Source: Sphingomonadaceae bacterium PASS1
GTDB taxonomy: Bacteria; Pseudomonadota; Alphaproteobacteria; Sphingomonadales; Sphingomonadaceae
NCBI GenBank assembly: GCA_002255985.1
Contig: NKIR01000003.1
Span: forward strand, 124,001-188,000
Length of the DNA: 64,000 bases
Direction: 5' to 3'
The position numbers and the translations under genes were made by a program. Positions 18,164-28,276 of the stretch are shown in pieces; position 1 is the stretch's first letter, and the number at the start of each line of letters is the position of its first letter. The notes under the pieces were generated by a model. The model searched no databases, was not told the DNA's origin, and saw only the letters and a program-made list of their open reading frames with translations.

Positions 18164-19723
18164 TTAATTTACCTGCCGGTCATATCCCGCCCAATAAGGT
18201 GCACGTAAATCCTTGCGCAAAATCTTGCCCGATGCGTTGCGCGGCAGGGCTTCGATGACATCCACCGAACGCGGCACCTTGAACCCTGCAATGCGTTCGC
18301 GGGCCCACGCCATCACGCTCTCAACGTCAACCTGCATGCCGGGCTTGGGCACACAGACAGCCTTCACCGCCTCTCCCCATTTGGCGTCGGGCACTCCAAT
18401 GACCGCGACTTCAAGCACATCGGGGTGGCCGTAGATCGCGCTCTCGACCTCAGCGGGGTAAACATTTTCGCCACCGGTGATGATCATGTCTTTGACGCGG
18501 TCGTGAATGTATAAATAGCCGTCTTCATCCAGATATCCGGCATCGCCCGTTTTAATCCAGCCGCCGTCGGCGACGGTGCCTTTCGTTGCATCGGGCAAAT
18601 TCCAATATCCGATCATATTGTTCGACGACCGTGTCCAAACTTCTCCGACCTCTCCGACCGGCATGTCATTGCCTGCGCCATCGACAATGCGCAGATCAAC
18701 ACCGGGCAAAGGCTTTCCGGCAGACCGCATTCTTTTATTGCCATTGGGGTCATGGTCTTCGGGCGGCAGCATGCAGATCGTACCCGTCGTTTCGGTCATG
18801 CCGTATACTTGAATAAATTGCGCGTTGAACACATCCATAGATTGTCGCAGCAGCTCGAGCGGAATCGGCGCCGCACCGTACAGGATGTATTTCAGCCGGC
18901 TGTAATCCACCGAACGGCATCGCGGGTGATTGACCATCATTTGCAAAGCAGCAGGCACAATGAACAACCGCGTCGCGCCGCCTTTTTCGATCGCGTCAAA
19001 AACCGCATCAGGCGAAAATTCCGCCTGAACCAACCCCGGCAAGCCAGACGCAAGCGCCATGATGCCGAGCCCCGTCCCGCCAATATGCGCGCAGGGCATG
19101 GCGATAAGGACGACTTCATCATCATCCCATTTGGTATAGGCATGATCGGAATCTGCGGACTGCTTACGCAACCCAAACAGGTTCCGGTTCGACAGCACGG
19201 CGCCCTTGGGATTGCCCGTAGTCCCTGATGTGTATAGTTGCAGCGCCGCATCATCGGCGCCAGCAGGTTCAAACGCGGCGCGCGGTGCTGCGTCGATCAT
19301 CCGTCGCGCGTCATCTTCTGTAATGACACGCTCAACACCCGGAATGTCATTGGCAAGTGCATGAACGCCCGCGTCAAACCCTTGCCCCGCAAACAAAACG
19401 CGCGCGTCGGTGTCTTTCGCAATATACGCCCATTCGGCAGGAGCAAGCCGCCAGCCAATCGGCACCATGACGATGCCAACGCGTGCCGCACCATAAAACA
19501 GCGAAAAATACAGATCGCTGTTTTTACCAATCCACGCAATGCGGTCGCCTTTTTTAAGGCCCAGCGCCATCAGCATCGATGCAATTTTCGCAGTGTGTTC
19601 TTCGAGCCCGGCATATGTAAAAGTGCGGTCATCTTGGGATAAAGCGGGCCAATCGGGACGGTTCTTTGCCCAATAGGTCAGGAACCCGTCAAAGGTCAGT
19701 ATATCGAAATCGGCTAACGCCAT
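18164..19723 (-). CDS. Acyl-CoA synthetase (AMP-dependent ligase)
   Basis: 519 residues of the ANL adenylating superfamily. The P-loop-like motif LYTSGTTGNPKGAVLSN is near residue 165, YGMTETTGT near 305, the hinge region GYLDEDGYLYIHDRVKDMI near 400, and the A10 lysine in PRNASGKILRKDLR at the C terminus. It activates a carboxylic acid as acyl-AMP and transfers it to CoA in the cytosol. Medium or long-chain fatty acids are the usual substrates for this branch, but chain length or aromatic preference cannot be settled. It is convergent with ugd (10 bp apart) and stands alone. Confidence 0.9.
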   Translation of the reverse strand: MALADFDILTFDGFLTYWAKNRPDWPALSQDDRTFTYAGLEEHTAKIASMLMALGLKKGDRIAWIGKNSDLYFSLFYGAARVGIVMVPIGWRLAPAEWAYIAKDTDARVLFAGQGFDAGVHALANDIPGVERVITEDDARRMIDAAPRAAFEPAGADDAALQLYTSGTTGNPKGAVLSNRNLFGLRKQSADSDHAYTKWDDDEVVLIAMPCAHIGGTGLGIMALASGLPGLVQAEFSPDAVFDAIEKGGATRLFIVPAALQMMVNHPRCRSVDYSRLKYILYGAAPIPLELLRQSMDVFNAQFIQVYGMTETTGTICMLPPEDHDPNGNKRMRSAGKPLPGVDLRIVDGAGNDMPVGEVGEVWTRSSNNMIGYWNLPDATKGTVADGGWIKTGDAGYLDEDGYLYIHDRVKDMIITGGENVYPAEVESAIYGHPDVLEVAVIGVPDAKWGEAVKAVCVPKPGMQVDVESVMAWARERIAGFKVPRSVDVIEALPRNASGKILRKDLRAPYWAGYDRQVN

Positions 19724-19849
19724 GTCATCTCTCCCAAGATCGGACCGCGTTTGGCAGAGGTCCTGATGTATTTTGTCGAGAGATTATAGCCACATGTCAA
19801 CAAACTCATTAGGTCTCTGCTGCTCCCCTTTGAATGCGAGGATTCTCTC

Positions 19850-21025
19850 ATGCCGAAAACGTTTCAACTGACTGCTATTCTATTGTTAGCTGGGGTCAGC
19901 TTGCCTGCTACCGCGCAGAATGAATCCAAGCGTGAAATCGTTGTTACGGCGCGGTCGTTGAAGGATACAGAGGCTGATTTAAAAGCCTGTCTTGCGCGCA
20001 AATGCCCACCCGATCAGGACATCAAAGCGACGCTGGCACATGCCGAAAACCAGTTTGTCGAAGGCGACTATCGCGATGCGCGCGCGACTTTGGCAAACGC
20101 CCTCGGCCGCAATCGCAAACATAAAGAGCAGTTCCCGATCGAAGTCTCCGATTTGCTGCGCGCAAACGGCAATGTGGCGGCACATTTGGGCGAATCCGAT
20201 ATTTATCGGCTGTCTGTGCTGGATATGCGCGACACATTGAAAGGCGCGCTTAAGCCGAATGACTTTCGTGTCTTCGGAGCGGAAATTGAAGTCGCGGACT
20301 CGCGTTTGAAACTTGGCTATCTTGAAGAAGCGAGCGACAAATATCTGGAAATCGAGCGGCGCGCGCTAACCGCAGGCCTTCCCCAAGTTGCGGCGATTGC
20401 CCGTCTGCGCGACCTTTCTTTGCGGGTGCAGCGCGCGGAAACAGAGAAGACAGCATATCGCCGCAAAGACGCCACCGAAGCGATTGACCTATTCTTGAAA
20501 GAGCCCACCGGCGGGGCTGATGAATTCAAGATTGTTGCTGAGGTCCTGAAATCGCGGATGGACCGCAACGGCGGCAATAACGAAACCACCGACAAGCTCA
20601 TTGCGCGTTATGCTGCGATGGGTGGCACAGAACGCCCTGTTCTATTGCATTCCAAGCCTATTGAAATGAACGAGGCACAGGCCGCACGCGCGATGGCCGG
20701 TGGCAGCGATCTGAACCGCATCGGCACACAGGTCGTTGAAAAACGCTGGGTCGATATTGGTTTCTGGATTGGCGCCGACGGCAAAGTGGATGAACCAGAA
20801 ATATTGCGCAACGAAGGTGGCACCGATTGGACCGACGTTGTCCTGAAAGCGATTAAGACGCGCATTTATGCGCCATTAAAGGCGGATAAAGACGGTGCGA
20901 CGCCTGGGATTTACGCCATCGAGCGTTATTCGCTCACCGCGCAATATGAAAATGACGTTACCGGAACGCGTATCCGTCAGCGCTCACCTATCACCAAAAT
21001 CGAGCGAACTGACTTGACTGGCTAA
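19850..21025 (+). CDS. Exported protein of unknown function with TPR-like and TonB C-terminal-like regions
   Basis: 391 residues with a cleavable signal peptide (cut after about ATA at residue 23). The mature N terminus reads NESKREIVVTARS, where EIVVTAR resembles the motif just after the signal of sphingomonad TonB-dependent receptors. Residues about 45-240 are helical with TPR-like spacing. About 300-350 (WVDIGFWIGADGKVDEPEIL through KTRIYAPL) resembles a TonB C-terminal domain. No transmembrane helix remains after cleavage, so it is probably periplasmic. It converges with the DUF938 gene, overlapping by four bases. I do not recognise a named family; function unknown. Confidence 0.7.
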   Translation: MPKTFQLTAILLLAGVSLPATAQNESKREIVVTARSLKDTEADLKACLARKCPPDQDIKATLAHAENQFVEGDYRDARATLANALGRNRKHKEQFPIEVSDLLRANGNVAAHLGESDIYRLSVLDMRDTLKGALKPNDFRVFGAEIEVADSRLKLGYLEEASDKYLEIERRALTAGLPQVAAIARLRDLSLRVQRAETEKTAYRRKDATEAIDLFLKEPTGGADEFKIVAEVLKSRMDRNGGNNETTDKLIARYAAMGGTERPVLLHSKPIEMNEAQAARAMAGGSDLNRIGTQVVEKRWVDIGFWIGADGKVDEPEILRNEGGTDWTDVVLKAIKTRIYAPLKADKDGATPGIYAIERYSLTAQYENDVTGTRIRQRSPITKIERTDLTG

Positions 21026-21651
21026 ACGCGAAATACCAGCAGCAGATTGTTTGCGGGCATTTCGACGATCTGGTCGAGGCGCAAGCCATTCTCGCTGGCG
21101 GTTTCGTTTATATTCTCCACGGAGCGCAGACCCCATTCGGGGTTTTGTTGGCGCAATGACGCATCAAATGCAGCATTGCTGTCGGCAAGGGCAACATCGC
21201 GCTGACGGAATGGCCCATAAATGCACAGCGGTTCGGACGGTCCAAGCGTTCGGGCTGCATTGCGCAGCAACCCGACCGTGGCCGCCCATGGGCTGATATG
21301 GACCATGTTGATGCACAGCACCGCATTGGCCTGCGTCATGGGCCAGTCGGACGCGGCATCCAGCAACATCGCAGGTAAGACATTCGCCGCATTCTCGTCC
21401 GCACGCCACGCGTCAATCGACGCCACAGCGATGGGATCGGGGTCGGTCGGCTGCCATGTCAGCGTGGGGAACAGCTTGGCAAAGTGCACCACATGTTCGC
21501 CCGTGCCGCTCGCGATTTCCAGCACGAGCCCGCGGTCGGGCAGCAGTTTCGCAAGCGCTTGCGCGATCGCATCCCGGTTACGCACAGTCGCTGGCGCGTG
21601 CCGCTTTACCTCGGGGCCGCGTTCAAACACAAAGGGCTGGGGCGTGGTCAT
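21022..21651 (-). CDS. DUF938 family SAM-dependent methyltransferase-like protein
   Basis: 209 residues from the ATG at 21651, chosen because it makes a four-base ATGA overlap with the gcvPB stop; an upstream start would lie inside gcvPB. The methyltransferase motif I is VLEIASGTGEHVVHFA near residue 40, followed by WQPTDPD and an NMVHISPW segment typical of DUF938. The biochemical substrate of this family is not known to me. Last gene of the gcv operon by position and translational coupling, so it should respond to the glycine riboswitch. Confidence 0.85.
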   Translation of the reverse strand: MTTPQPFVFERGPEVKRHAPATVRNRDAIAQALAKLLPDRGLVLEIASGTGEHVVHFAKLFPTLTWQPTDPDPIAVASIDAWRADENAANVLPAMLLDAASDWPMTQANAVLCINMVHISPWAATVGLLRNAARTLGPSEPLCIYGPFRQRDVALADSNAAFDASLRQQNPEWGLRSVENINETASENGLRLDQIVEMPANNLLLVFRV

Positions 21652-23219
21652 TCCGCCGCAACTGCCTGTTCGGGTTCGCGCCATACGAGCACGGGCTTAC
21701 GCGCAGCCTGGGTTTCATCCAACCGACGGCGTGGCGCGTGATGTGGCGCAGATTTCAGCATCGGATCCCCTGCCTTCGCCCGTTGCACGACCGAGCGCAT
21801 CGCGCCAATAAACTGGTCAAGCGTCGCCTTGCTCTCGGTTTCGGTCGGCTCGATCAACATCGCGCCATGCACGACGAGTGGGAAATACACCGTCATCGGG
21901 TGATAACCTTCATCAATCAGACCCTTGGCGATATCGAGCGTTGAAAAGCCCTCAGCCATGCCATTATCGCTGAACAACGCCTCATGCATGCACGGGCCAC
22001 TATGCGCAAAGGGCGCCTCAAGCACGTCCTCAAGACTGCGCAAGATATAATTGGCGTTCAACACTGCGTCTTCGGCGACCTGACGCAAGCCATCGGAACC
22101 ATGCGACATGATGTAGGACAAAGCGCGCGTGAACATGCCCATTTGGCCATGGAAGGCAACCATGCGGCCGAAGCTGTGCGGATGCCGCGCGCTGGCTGTG
22201 TCTTCTTCGACCAACGTATAGCGCCCGTCTGCGTGGCGCTCGGTAAATGGTAACGGACCAAAAGGTGCCAATGCTTCCGATAAAACGACCGGCCCCGAAC
22301 CCGGACCACCACCACCGTGCGGGGTAGAGAAAGTCTTATGCAGGTTGATATGCATCGCATCGATACCGAGATCGCCCGGACGCACCCGGCCGACGATGGC
22401 GTTAAAGTTGGCGCCATCGCAATAGACATATCCGCCAGCAGCGTGGACCGCATCTGAGATGGCTTTCATGTCGCGCTCGAACAGACCGCAGGTGTTCGGA
22501 TTGGTAATCATCACGCCCGCAACATCGGGGCCAAGCCGCGCCTTCAGCGCTGCCAAATCGACCCGGCCTTCGGACGTTGCCGGAATATTCTCGACCGCAT
22601 AACCGGCAAAGGCCGCCGTGGCAGGGTTGGTGCCATGCGCGCTTTCCGGGACGAGGATAACGCTGCGCGGGTCGCCGCGTGCTTCGAGTGCTGCTTTGAT
22701 AGCAAGGATACCGCACAGTTCGCCGTGCGCGCCAGCTTTCGGCGTCATTGCTACGCCATGCATGCCGGTCAGTTTTATCAGCCAAACCGCCAGCTCGTTT
22801 ATCACCGCCAATGCGCCTTGCACGGTTTCAACGGGCTGCAGCGGGTGGACATCGGCAAAGCCCTCCATGCGCGCCACTTTTTCATTCAGCCGCGGGTTAT
22901 GCTTCATGGTGCAGCTGCCCAGCGGGAAGAAGCCCAAGTCTATGGCGTAATTCTGACGGCTGAGGCGGGTGTAATGCCGCACCGTTTCGGGTTCAGACAG
23001 GCCGGGAAGGCCAATGTCGCGATTGCGGGCCAAATTGCCAAGGCGCGGCGTGACCTTCGGCGCATCGGTCAGATCAACGCCCGTTGTTCCGGTCGTGCCG
23101 ATTTCGAAAATCAACGCCTCTTCCAGCATCAGGGCTTTGTTGCCGGTATATGTCGCGGGGCCCGCTTCGCCAGCACTGCCCATTTCGGGTTTCCAACCGC
23201 TTTGATTGATCGTGCTCAT
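21648..23219 (-). CDS. gcvPB: Glycine dehydrogenase (decarboxylating) subunit 2
   Basis: 523 residues, the C-terminal half of the P protein in organisms with a split enzyme. The PLP lysine is in [17 protein letters not shown] near residue 275; [12 protein letters not shown] and PNTCGLFE are further family marks. With subunit 1 it decarboxylates glycine and passes aminomethyl to GcvH. Its start overlaps the end of gcvPA by four bases, and its stop overlaps the DUF938 start by four. Length is typical of the two-subunit form. Confidence 0.96.
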   Translation of the reverse strand: MSTINQSGWKPEMGSAGEAGPATYTGNKALMLEEALIFEIGTTGTTGVDLTDAPKVTPRLGNLARNRDIGLPGLSEPETVRHYTRLSRQNYAIDLGFFPLGSCTMKHNPRLNEKVARMEGFADVHPLQPVETVQGALAVINELAVWLIKLTGMHGVAMTPKAGAHGELCGILAIKAALEARGDPRSVILVPESAHGTNPATAAFAGYAVENIPATSEGRVDLAALKARLGPDVAGVMITNPNTCGLFERDMKAISDAVHAAGGYVYCDGANFNAIVGRVRPGDLGIDAMHINLHKTFSTPHGGGGPGSGPVVLSEALAPFGPLPFTERHADGRYTLVEEDTASARHPHSFGRMVAFHGQMGMFTRALSYIMSHGSDGLRQVAEDAVLNANYILRSLEDVLEAPFAHSGPCMHEALFSDNGMAEGFSTLDIAKGLIDEGYHPMTVYFPLVVHGAMLIEPTETESKATLDQFIGAMRSVVQRAKAGDPMLKSAPHHAPRRRLDETQAARKPVLVWREPEQAVAAE

Positions 23220-24574
23220 GCCAACACCTCCTGCAATGCGGCGGCAAATGTTTCCACATCCTCCATGGTCGCGGCTTCGGTGACCGCAACAACCAGACCA
23301 TTGGCGAGCGCATCTACATCGGGATATAAGCGGCCCAAGGAGACGCCGCCCAAGACTTTCCGGTCGGCCAAAGCGCGCACGATGGGGCGCGCTTCCTTTG
23401 GCAGCTTCAGCGTGAATTCATTGAAAAATGTGTCGTTGACGACTTCGACGCCCGCGATTTGCGAAAGCCGGTCAGCAGCTTGAACGGCTAGGCCGTGATT
23501 GAGTTCCGCCAATCCGCGCAATCCTTTTTCACCCAGCAATGTCAGATGAATGCTGAAGGCTAATGCACAAAGGCCTGAATTCGTGCAGATATTTGACGTC
23601 GCCTTTTCACGGCGGATATGCTGTTCGCGCGTGGACAGCGTCAGCACGAAACCGCGCTTGCCCTCGGCATCCACAGTCTCACCGCACAAGCGACCGGGCA
23701 TTTGGCGAACAAACTTTTCCTTGCACGCAAACAGCCCGACATAAGGTCCGCCGAACTGAAGGCCGACGCCAAGCGACTGCCCCTCACCCACAACAATGTC
23801 CGCGCCCATGTCACCGGGTGCCTTGATTACACCCAATGCGACAGGTTCCGTAACCACAGCAATCAGCAGCGCGCCATGTTCATGCGCCTTGGCCGCAATC
23901 GCCGACACATCTTCGATGCGGCCAAGAATATCCGGATATTGCACAACAACGCAGCTCGTCTCGCGGTCGATGGCATTCAGCAAGCGTACGCTATCGGTTG
24001 CAGGCGAAAGCTCCGGCGAGGCGGTATCCAGCGTGTCGCCGGTATATTGCGCCATCGTCTTGGCCACGCTGACATAATGCGGATGCAATCCCGACGAGAG
24101 CACCGCTTTGCTGCGCTTCGTGATGCGGCCAGCCATGCCAATGGCTTCCCAACATGCCGTCGAACCATCGTACATCGATGCGTTGGCCACATCGCAGCCA
24201 AACAGCCGCGCAACCTGCGTCTGGAATTCGAAGAGCATCTGCAGCGTGCCCTGCGCGATTTCGGGCTGATACGGCGTATAGGCCGTCAGGAATTCGCCGC
24301 GCTGGATGATATGGTCAACACTGGCGGGGACATGATGCTTATACGCGCCCGCGCCCAGAAAGAACGGCGTGTGCGACGCGGTCATATTTTGCCGGGCGAG
24401 ATTTGAAAAATGCCGCTCAACCGCCATCTCGCTGGCATGGTTGGGCAAGCCATGGATCGGCCCGTCCAGTTGCGCCTCCGCAGGCACATCGGCGAACAAA
24501 TCATCAATCGATTTTGCCCCGATGACACCAAGCATGGCCTGACGGTCGGATGGGGTAAGCGGCAAATAACGCAT
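23216..24574 (-). CDS. gcvPA: Glycine dehydrogenase (decarboxylating) subunit 1
   Basis: 452 residues from the ATG at 24574, preferred because GGAG lies about six bases upstream and the protein then begins [15 protein letters not shown] as in the family. It is the N-terminal half of the split P protein. [42 protein letters not shown] and [10 protein letters not shown] are family hallmarks. It forms the P protein with GcvPB, feeding one-carbon units via GcvH and GcvT. It follows gcvH by 38 bp. Confidence 0.96.
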   Translation of the reverse strand: MRYLPLTPSDRQAMLGVIGAKSIDDLFADVPAEAQLDGPIHGLPNHASEMAVERHFSNLARQNMTASHTPFFLGAGAYKHHVPASVDHIIQRGEFLTAYTPYQPEIAQGTLQMLFEFQTQVARLFGCDVANASMYDGSTACWEAIGMAGRITKRSKAVLSSGLHPHYVSVAKTMAQYTGDTLDTASPELSPATDSVRLLNAIDRETSCVVVQYPDILGRIEDVSAIAAKAHEHGALLIAVVTEPVALGVIKAPGDMGADIVVGEGQSLGVGLQFGGPYVGLFACKEKFVRQMPGRLCGETVDAEGKRGFVLTLSTREQHIRREKATSNICTNSGLCALAFSIHLTLLGEKGLRGLAELNHGLAVQAADRLSQIAGVEVVNDTFFNEFTLKLPKEARPIVRALADRKVLGGVSLGRLYPDVDALANGLVVAVTEAATMEDVETFAAALQEVLA

Positions 24575-24612
24575 TTCAATCTCCATGGCCCGCAAGTTGC
24601 AGACTGATTAGC

Positions 24613-24984
24613 TTAAAGTCCGTCGACAAACGCCTTGTACGCTGCTGCATCCATCAGGCTGTCGAGCTCGCTTGTATCGCTGAGCGTGATTTTGAAGAAC
24701 CAGCCCTCGCCTTCGGGATCGCTGTTCACCAAAGAGGGGTCGCCTTCCAACGCGTCATTGCCCTCAATAACGGTGCCGCTGACCGGTGCATAGACATCTG
24801 ACGCAGCCTTGACCGATTCCACAACCGCAGCATCGCCGCCTTTTTTCAGCGTCGCGTCAGTCGCGGGGACTTCAGCAAATACGATGTCGCCCAACTGGCT
24901 TTGTGCGTAGTCCGTAATGCCAACAGTGGCGCTGGCGCCGTCGACTTCGATCCACTCATGATCTTCGGTGAAATAACGGGTCAT
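24613..24984 (-). CDS. gcvH: Glycine cleavage system H protein
   Basis: 123 residues. The lipoylated lysine is K59 in [17 protein letters not shown]. The small beta-barrel lipoyl fold is typical in length. It carries the aminomethyl group between the P, T and L proteins. The ATG overlaps the gcvT stop (ATGA), with AAGGAGCG upstream as ribosome site. The L protein gene is not in the window and is presumably shared with another dehydrogenase complex. Confidence 0.97.
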   Translation of the reverse strand: MTRYFTEDHEWIEVDGASATVGITDYAQSQLGDIVFAEVPATDATLKKGGDAAVVESVKAASDVYAPVSGTVIEGNDALEGDPSLVNSDPEGEGWFFKITLSDTSELDSLMDAAAYKAFVDGL

Positions 24985-26174
24985 GTGTGCGCTCCTTTGC
25001 GATGATAATGATGTGGGACGAAGGGTAAGGATGAAACCGTGACGGACACACGCTTGCCGCGCACCTCCGCCTCAAGCGTGCTGCCGATGGCGTTATGGCC
25101 CGCATCAATATAGCCCATGGCAATCGGCGCGCCGACGCTTGGGGCAAATCCGCCGGACGTAATGACGCCAACTTGCGTATCGCCTGCAAAAACAGGTGCG
25201 CCTTCGCGCACGGGCAGCTTGCCCTCGACCGAAAGCCCGACGAGCTTGCGTGCGGGTCCATTGGCCAAGGCATTTAGGATGCGGTCCGACCCGAAAAACC
25301 CGCCCTCGGCACGGCGGCGTTTCGACACTGCGAATGCTGCGCTGGCTTCGACAGGGTCAAATTCGGGGTTCATGTCATGGCCGTACAGCGGCAGGCCTGC
25401 CTCAAGCCGCAATGAATCGCGTGCGCCAAGGCCAATGGGCTTTACTTCAGGTTGCGCACAGATTTGGTCGGCAAGTGCCTTTGCATGGGCCGCAGGTACC
25501 GAAATTTCGAAGCCATCTTCTCCGGTGTACCCCGAACGGCTGATCCACAGCGGCTCGGGATCGGTCTTGGGTCCCCAGAAGAATGAACCGGCCTCCATGA
25601 AGTAGAGCGCGTCGACACCGGGCACCACGCGTTTCAATGCATCCACAGCCTTTGGACCTTGCAACGCCAGCAATGCGCGGTCATCCATGTGGTTGATGGT
25701 GATCTCATCGGGCAAATGCTCCCGCAAATAGCCCATATCGTCCCATTTCACTGCGCCATTGACCACCACATACAGCCCCATCGGCACGGCCGTAATCATC
25801 ATGTCGTCCAGCACGCCGCCGTCTTCATCCAGCAGCAGCGAGTAACGCATCTTGCCCTCTTTAAGTGCGGATATGTCGCCGGGGACCATCGCCTCAAGTG
25901 CTTCGGCCGCGCCGTCGCCGGTCAGCATCAGCTGCCCCATATGGCTGACGTCGAACAGCCCCGCATTCTCGCGCGTCCAAATATGTTCGGCCATGATGCC
26001 TTCATATTGGATCGGCATGTGATAGCCGGCAAACTCGACAATGCGCGCGCCTTTCTCGCGGTGCCATGCGTCGAGCGGTAGCTCCAAAATTTCGATGGGT
26101 TCTAGTTCGAATTCGTCTTCTTCGCTCATATCAGTCCGTTCAAGAGTCGCAGCGACCGACGCCGGTTGGCGCAT
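24981..26174 (-). CDS. gcvT: Glycine cleavage system T protein (aminomethyltransferase)
   Basis: 397 residues if begun at 26174, where an AGGGGGC ribosome site sits nine bases upstream at the end of the riboswitch; an alternative ATG at 26129 (382 residues, beginning MSEEDEFEL) has a weaker site. Folate-binding domain signatures include [27 protein letters not shown] near residue 80, and [14 protein letters not shown] near 215. It transfers the methylene group to tetrahydrofolate, releasing ammonia. First gene of gcvT-gcvH-gcvPA-gcvPB-DUF938; its leader carries the tandem glycine riboswitch. Confidence 0.95.
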   Translation of the reverse strand: MRQPASVAATLERTDMSEEDEFELEPIEILELPLDAWHREKGARIVEFAGYHMPIQYEGIMAEHIWTRENAGLFDVSHMGQLMLTGDGAAEALEAMVPGDISALKEGKMRYSLLLDEDGGVLDDMMITAVPMGLYVVVNGAVKWDDMGYLREHLPDEITINHMDDRALLALQGPKAVDALKRVVPGVDALYFMEAGSFFWGPKTDPEPLWISRSGYTGEDGFEISVPAAHAKALADQICAQPEVKPIGLGARDSLRLEAGLPLYGHDMNPEFDPVEASAAFAVSKRRRAEGGFFGSDRILNALANGPARKLVGLSVEGKLPVREGAPVFAGDTQVGVITSGGFAPSVGAPIAMGYIDAGHNAIGSTLEAEVRGKRVSVTVSSLPFVPHHYHRKGAHT

Positions 26175-26187
26175 AGTCTGCTGCCCC

Positions 26188-26394
26188 CTCTGTCACGGGT
26201 ACCTGAGAGCTTTATCCGCCTTGGTTGCCACACAAGGTGGCAAAGGCAGGTTACACCTTCGGTGGCATGTCGTTGCAAATCGCAAAGACATGCGCTTTCC
26301 AGAGTGTCGCAAAAGCCGAAGCGGTCCTTTTGCCTGAGAGATTCCGGGGCGGTTGCTCCTTCGGCGGTCCCTTAAAGGGACGCTCTCCCGCTTC
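26188..26394 (-). promoter_or_regulatory. Tandem glycine riboswitch (two aptamers) of the gcv operon
   Basis: Read on the minus strand. Aptamer I spans 26394-26318: P1 GAAGCGG/CCGCTTC, then GGGAGAG, CCGAAGGAGCAA and CTCTCAGGCAAAAGGACC. Aptamer II spans 26304-26188: P1 CTCTG/CAGAG, then CACCGAAGGTGTAA and CTCTCAGGTACCC. These are the conserved elements of the gcvT-type glycine riboswitch, in the usual two-aptamer arrangement with a short linker. The 3' strand of the second P1 runs into the GAGGGGG ribosome site of gcvT (26190-26184), suggesting translational control. The rest of the 305-bp gap holds only short flanks. Confidence 0.95.
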
Positions 26395-26434
26395 GTCAGC
26401 GACGAATCCGCATTGGCCTTACCGCCTTGGAGAG

Positions 26435-27091
26435 TCAACCGGCGAGCGTGTTTATCGATTCATTTTCGTGGATAAACACGCCATCGTCGCCCGATTTTGC
26501 CAAGTTGGTGATGGCCGTTGCGACTTTGCCAGACGGCGTGGACGCAAATTTCTGCATCGGTCCGAACATCAGCATGTCAACAAATGGCGACAGCAATATG
26601 CCCAATGCCTCGCCCGGACGGCGGTCGTCACGCTGCCCGCCCGTGAGCAGACTGGGCCGCATGATATCAAGGCGTTGGAAGCCGATGTTGCGCAGCCCCT
26701 GCTCCATTTCCGCCTTCGTTCTCAAGTAGAAACTGCTGCTCGCTGGCATCGCGCCTACGGATGATATCGTAATGAAATGCTGCGCGCCGGCATCATGGCT
26801 TGCCTTGGCAAAGGCCAGCACCAGATCATGGTCAACCGCCCTGAAGGCTTCGCGCGATCCGGCTGTGCGTATCGTCGTCCCCAAACCGGAAATTGCAACG
26901 TCCGGCTTTAACCTTGCCACAATCGCTGGCCAGTCAGCGGTTGGCGCGACATGCTCCTCTGTGTCCGGAGCCAATGATAGCGATGGTCGGCGCGACACGA
27001 GGTGGACTGCGAATCCAGCGCGCGCCGACATGTCCGCCGCCTGTTTGCCCACAAGGCCTGAACCGCCGGCGATGACTATCTTGCGGCTCAT
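26435..27091 (-). CDS. NAD(P)-binding Rossmann-fold protein (atypical SDR, NAD(P)H-binding family)
   Basis: 218 residues from the ATG at 27091, which overlaps the dGTPase stop as ATGA. The N terminus [16 protein letters not shown] is a GxxGxxG dinucleotide motif; [25 protein letters not shown] shows the atypical-SDR Ser/Tyr/Lys region with YLRTK in place of YxxxK. It resembles the family of yeast and bacterial NAD(P)H-binding proteins used as complex-assembly factors or sugar epimerase-like enzymes. Actual role unknown. Coupled to dgt and followed after about 40 bases by the glycine riboswitch. Confidence 0.8.
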   Translation of the reverse strand: MSRKIVIAGGSGLVGKQAADMSARAGFAVHLVSRRPSLSLAPDTEEHVAPTADWPAIVARLKPDVAISGLGTTIRTAGSREAFRAVDHDLVLAFAKASHDAGAQHFITISSVGAMPASSSFYLRTKAEMEQGLRNIGFQRLDIMRPSLLTGGQRDDRRPGEALGILLSPFVDMLMFGPMQKFASTPSGKVATAITNLAKSGDDGVFIHENESINTLAG

Positions 27092-28239
27092 GCGATGGTT
27101 CCACAAATTTCGCGATGCCGATCGGTTGCATAGCGGTCGGTCATGCCCGCAAGAAAATCCCCGATGTGACGGCTGCGCTGCGGTTCTTCGCTGGGAAGGC
27201 TGTCGCGCCATTCATCCGGCAATAATGCAGGATCGTCGCGATAGGCGGCAAACAGTTCACGGACAATTTTGGTTGCCTCTTCCGCCGCCGCCAATTGCGT
27301 TGGGTGGTGATACAGCTTTTCATACATGAATGATTTAAGCTGCCGTTCGCGCGCCGCCATTTCGGCGGAAAACCCGCCAATCATGATACCCGCGTTACGG
27401 ACATCATCAGCGGTTTTGATGCCTGCTTCGGTTATTCTGGTGCGTGTCGATTCAATCACATCATTGACCATGACGCCAATCTGTTCGCGCGTCAGCTCAC
27501 CGATCAGGCGGCGTTGCGGCACGTCTGGATAGCGGCCTAAAATCGCCTCCCATCGCTGTGCCACGAACGGCAGATCCAGCAGCTGGTCGATGTCAAGCAA
27601 CCCTGCCCTTATGCCATCGTCAATGTCGTGATTATCATAGGCGATGTCGTCGCTGATCGCCGCAATCTGCGCCTCAAGCGATGGCCAGTCGGTCAGACTC
27701 AGGTCGAATTGCGCGTTGACTTCGGACAATGCCCAGCCCGGACGGGCAACGGGTCCATTATGCTTTGCCAGCCCTTCCAGCAATTCCCAGCTGAGGTTCA
27801 GACCCGGCCATGACGGATAAGGCGATTCCAGCTGCGTAAGCGTGCGCAACGTCTGCGCATTATGGTCAAACCCGCCAAACGGCTTCATCGTCGCCTCCAG
27901 CGCGTCTTCGCCAGCATGGCCAAAGGGCGGGTGCCCGATATCATGCGCCAGACATAATGCCTCGGTCAGGTCTTCATTCAGGCCAAGCGCGCGGGCAATG
28001 GTACGGCCAATTTGCGCGACTTCAAGGCTGTGCGTCAGGCGCACACGATAATGGTCGCCATCGGGTGAGATGAATACCTGCGTTTTGTGCCGAAGCCGCC
28101 GGAACGCAATGGAATGTATGATGCGATCACGGTCGCGTTGGAATATATCACGCGGGCCGCGAATATCGCGGTCGAGTTCTGGATGAAATCGGCCGCGGCT
28201 GTGGCCGGGAAGTGATGCGTAGGAAGCCAGTTGCGACAT
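27088..28239 (-). CDS. dgt: Deoxyguanosinetriphosphate triphosphohydrolase-like protein
   Basis: 383 residues from the ATG at 28239; an in-frame TTG at 28254 is the only earlier option. HD-domain phosphohydrolase with metal ligands H70 (RLTHSLEV), H99-D100 ([15 protein letters not shown]) and a later aspartate in [16 protein letters not shown] near residue 190. Family enzymes cleave dNTPs to deoxynucleoside and triphosphate, controlling dNTP pools. The sequence [11 protein letters not shown] near 46 is typical of the bacterial type-2 dGTPase-like group. Translationally coupled to the downstream Rossmann-fold gene. Confidence 0.92.
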   Translation of the reverse strand: MSQLASYASLPGHSRGRFHPELDRDIRGPRDIFQRDRDRIIHSIAFRRLRHKTQVFISPDGDHYRVRLTHSLEVAQIGRTIARALGLNEDLTEALCLAHDIGHPPFGHAGEDALEATMKPFGGFDHNAQTLRTLTQLESPYPSWPGLNLSWELLEGLAKHNGPVARPGWALSEVNAQFDLSLTDWPSLEAQIAAISDDIAYDNHDIDDGIRAGLLDIDQLLDLPFVAQRWEAILGRYPDVPQRRLIGELTREQIGVMVNDVIESTRTRITEAGIKTADDVRNAGIMIGGFSAEMAARERQLKSFMYEKLYHHPTQLAAAEEATKIVRELFAAYRDDPALLPDEWRDSLPSEEPQRSRHIGDFLAGMTDRYATDRHREICGTIA

Positions 28240-28276
28240 GCAGCGCTTATGCAACCAAGCCGACGTGACAGGAAGC

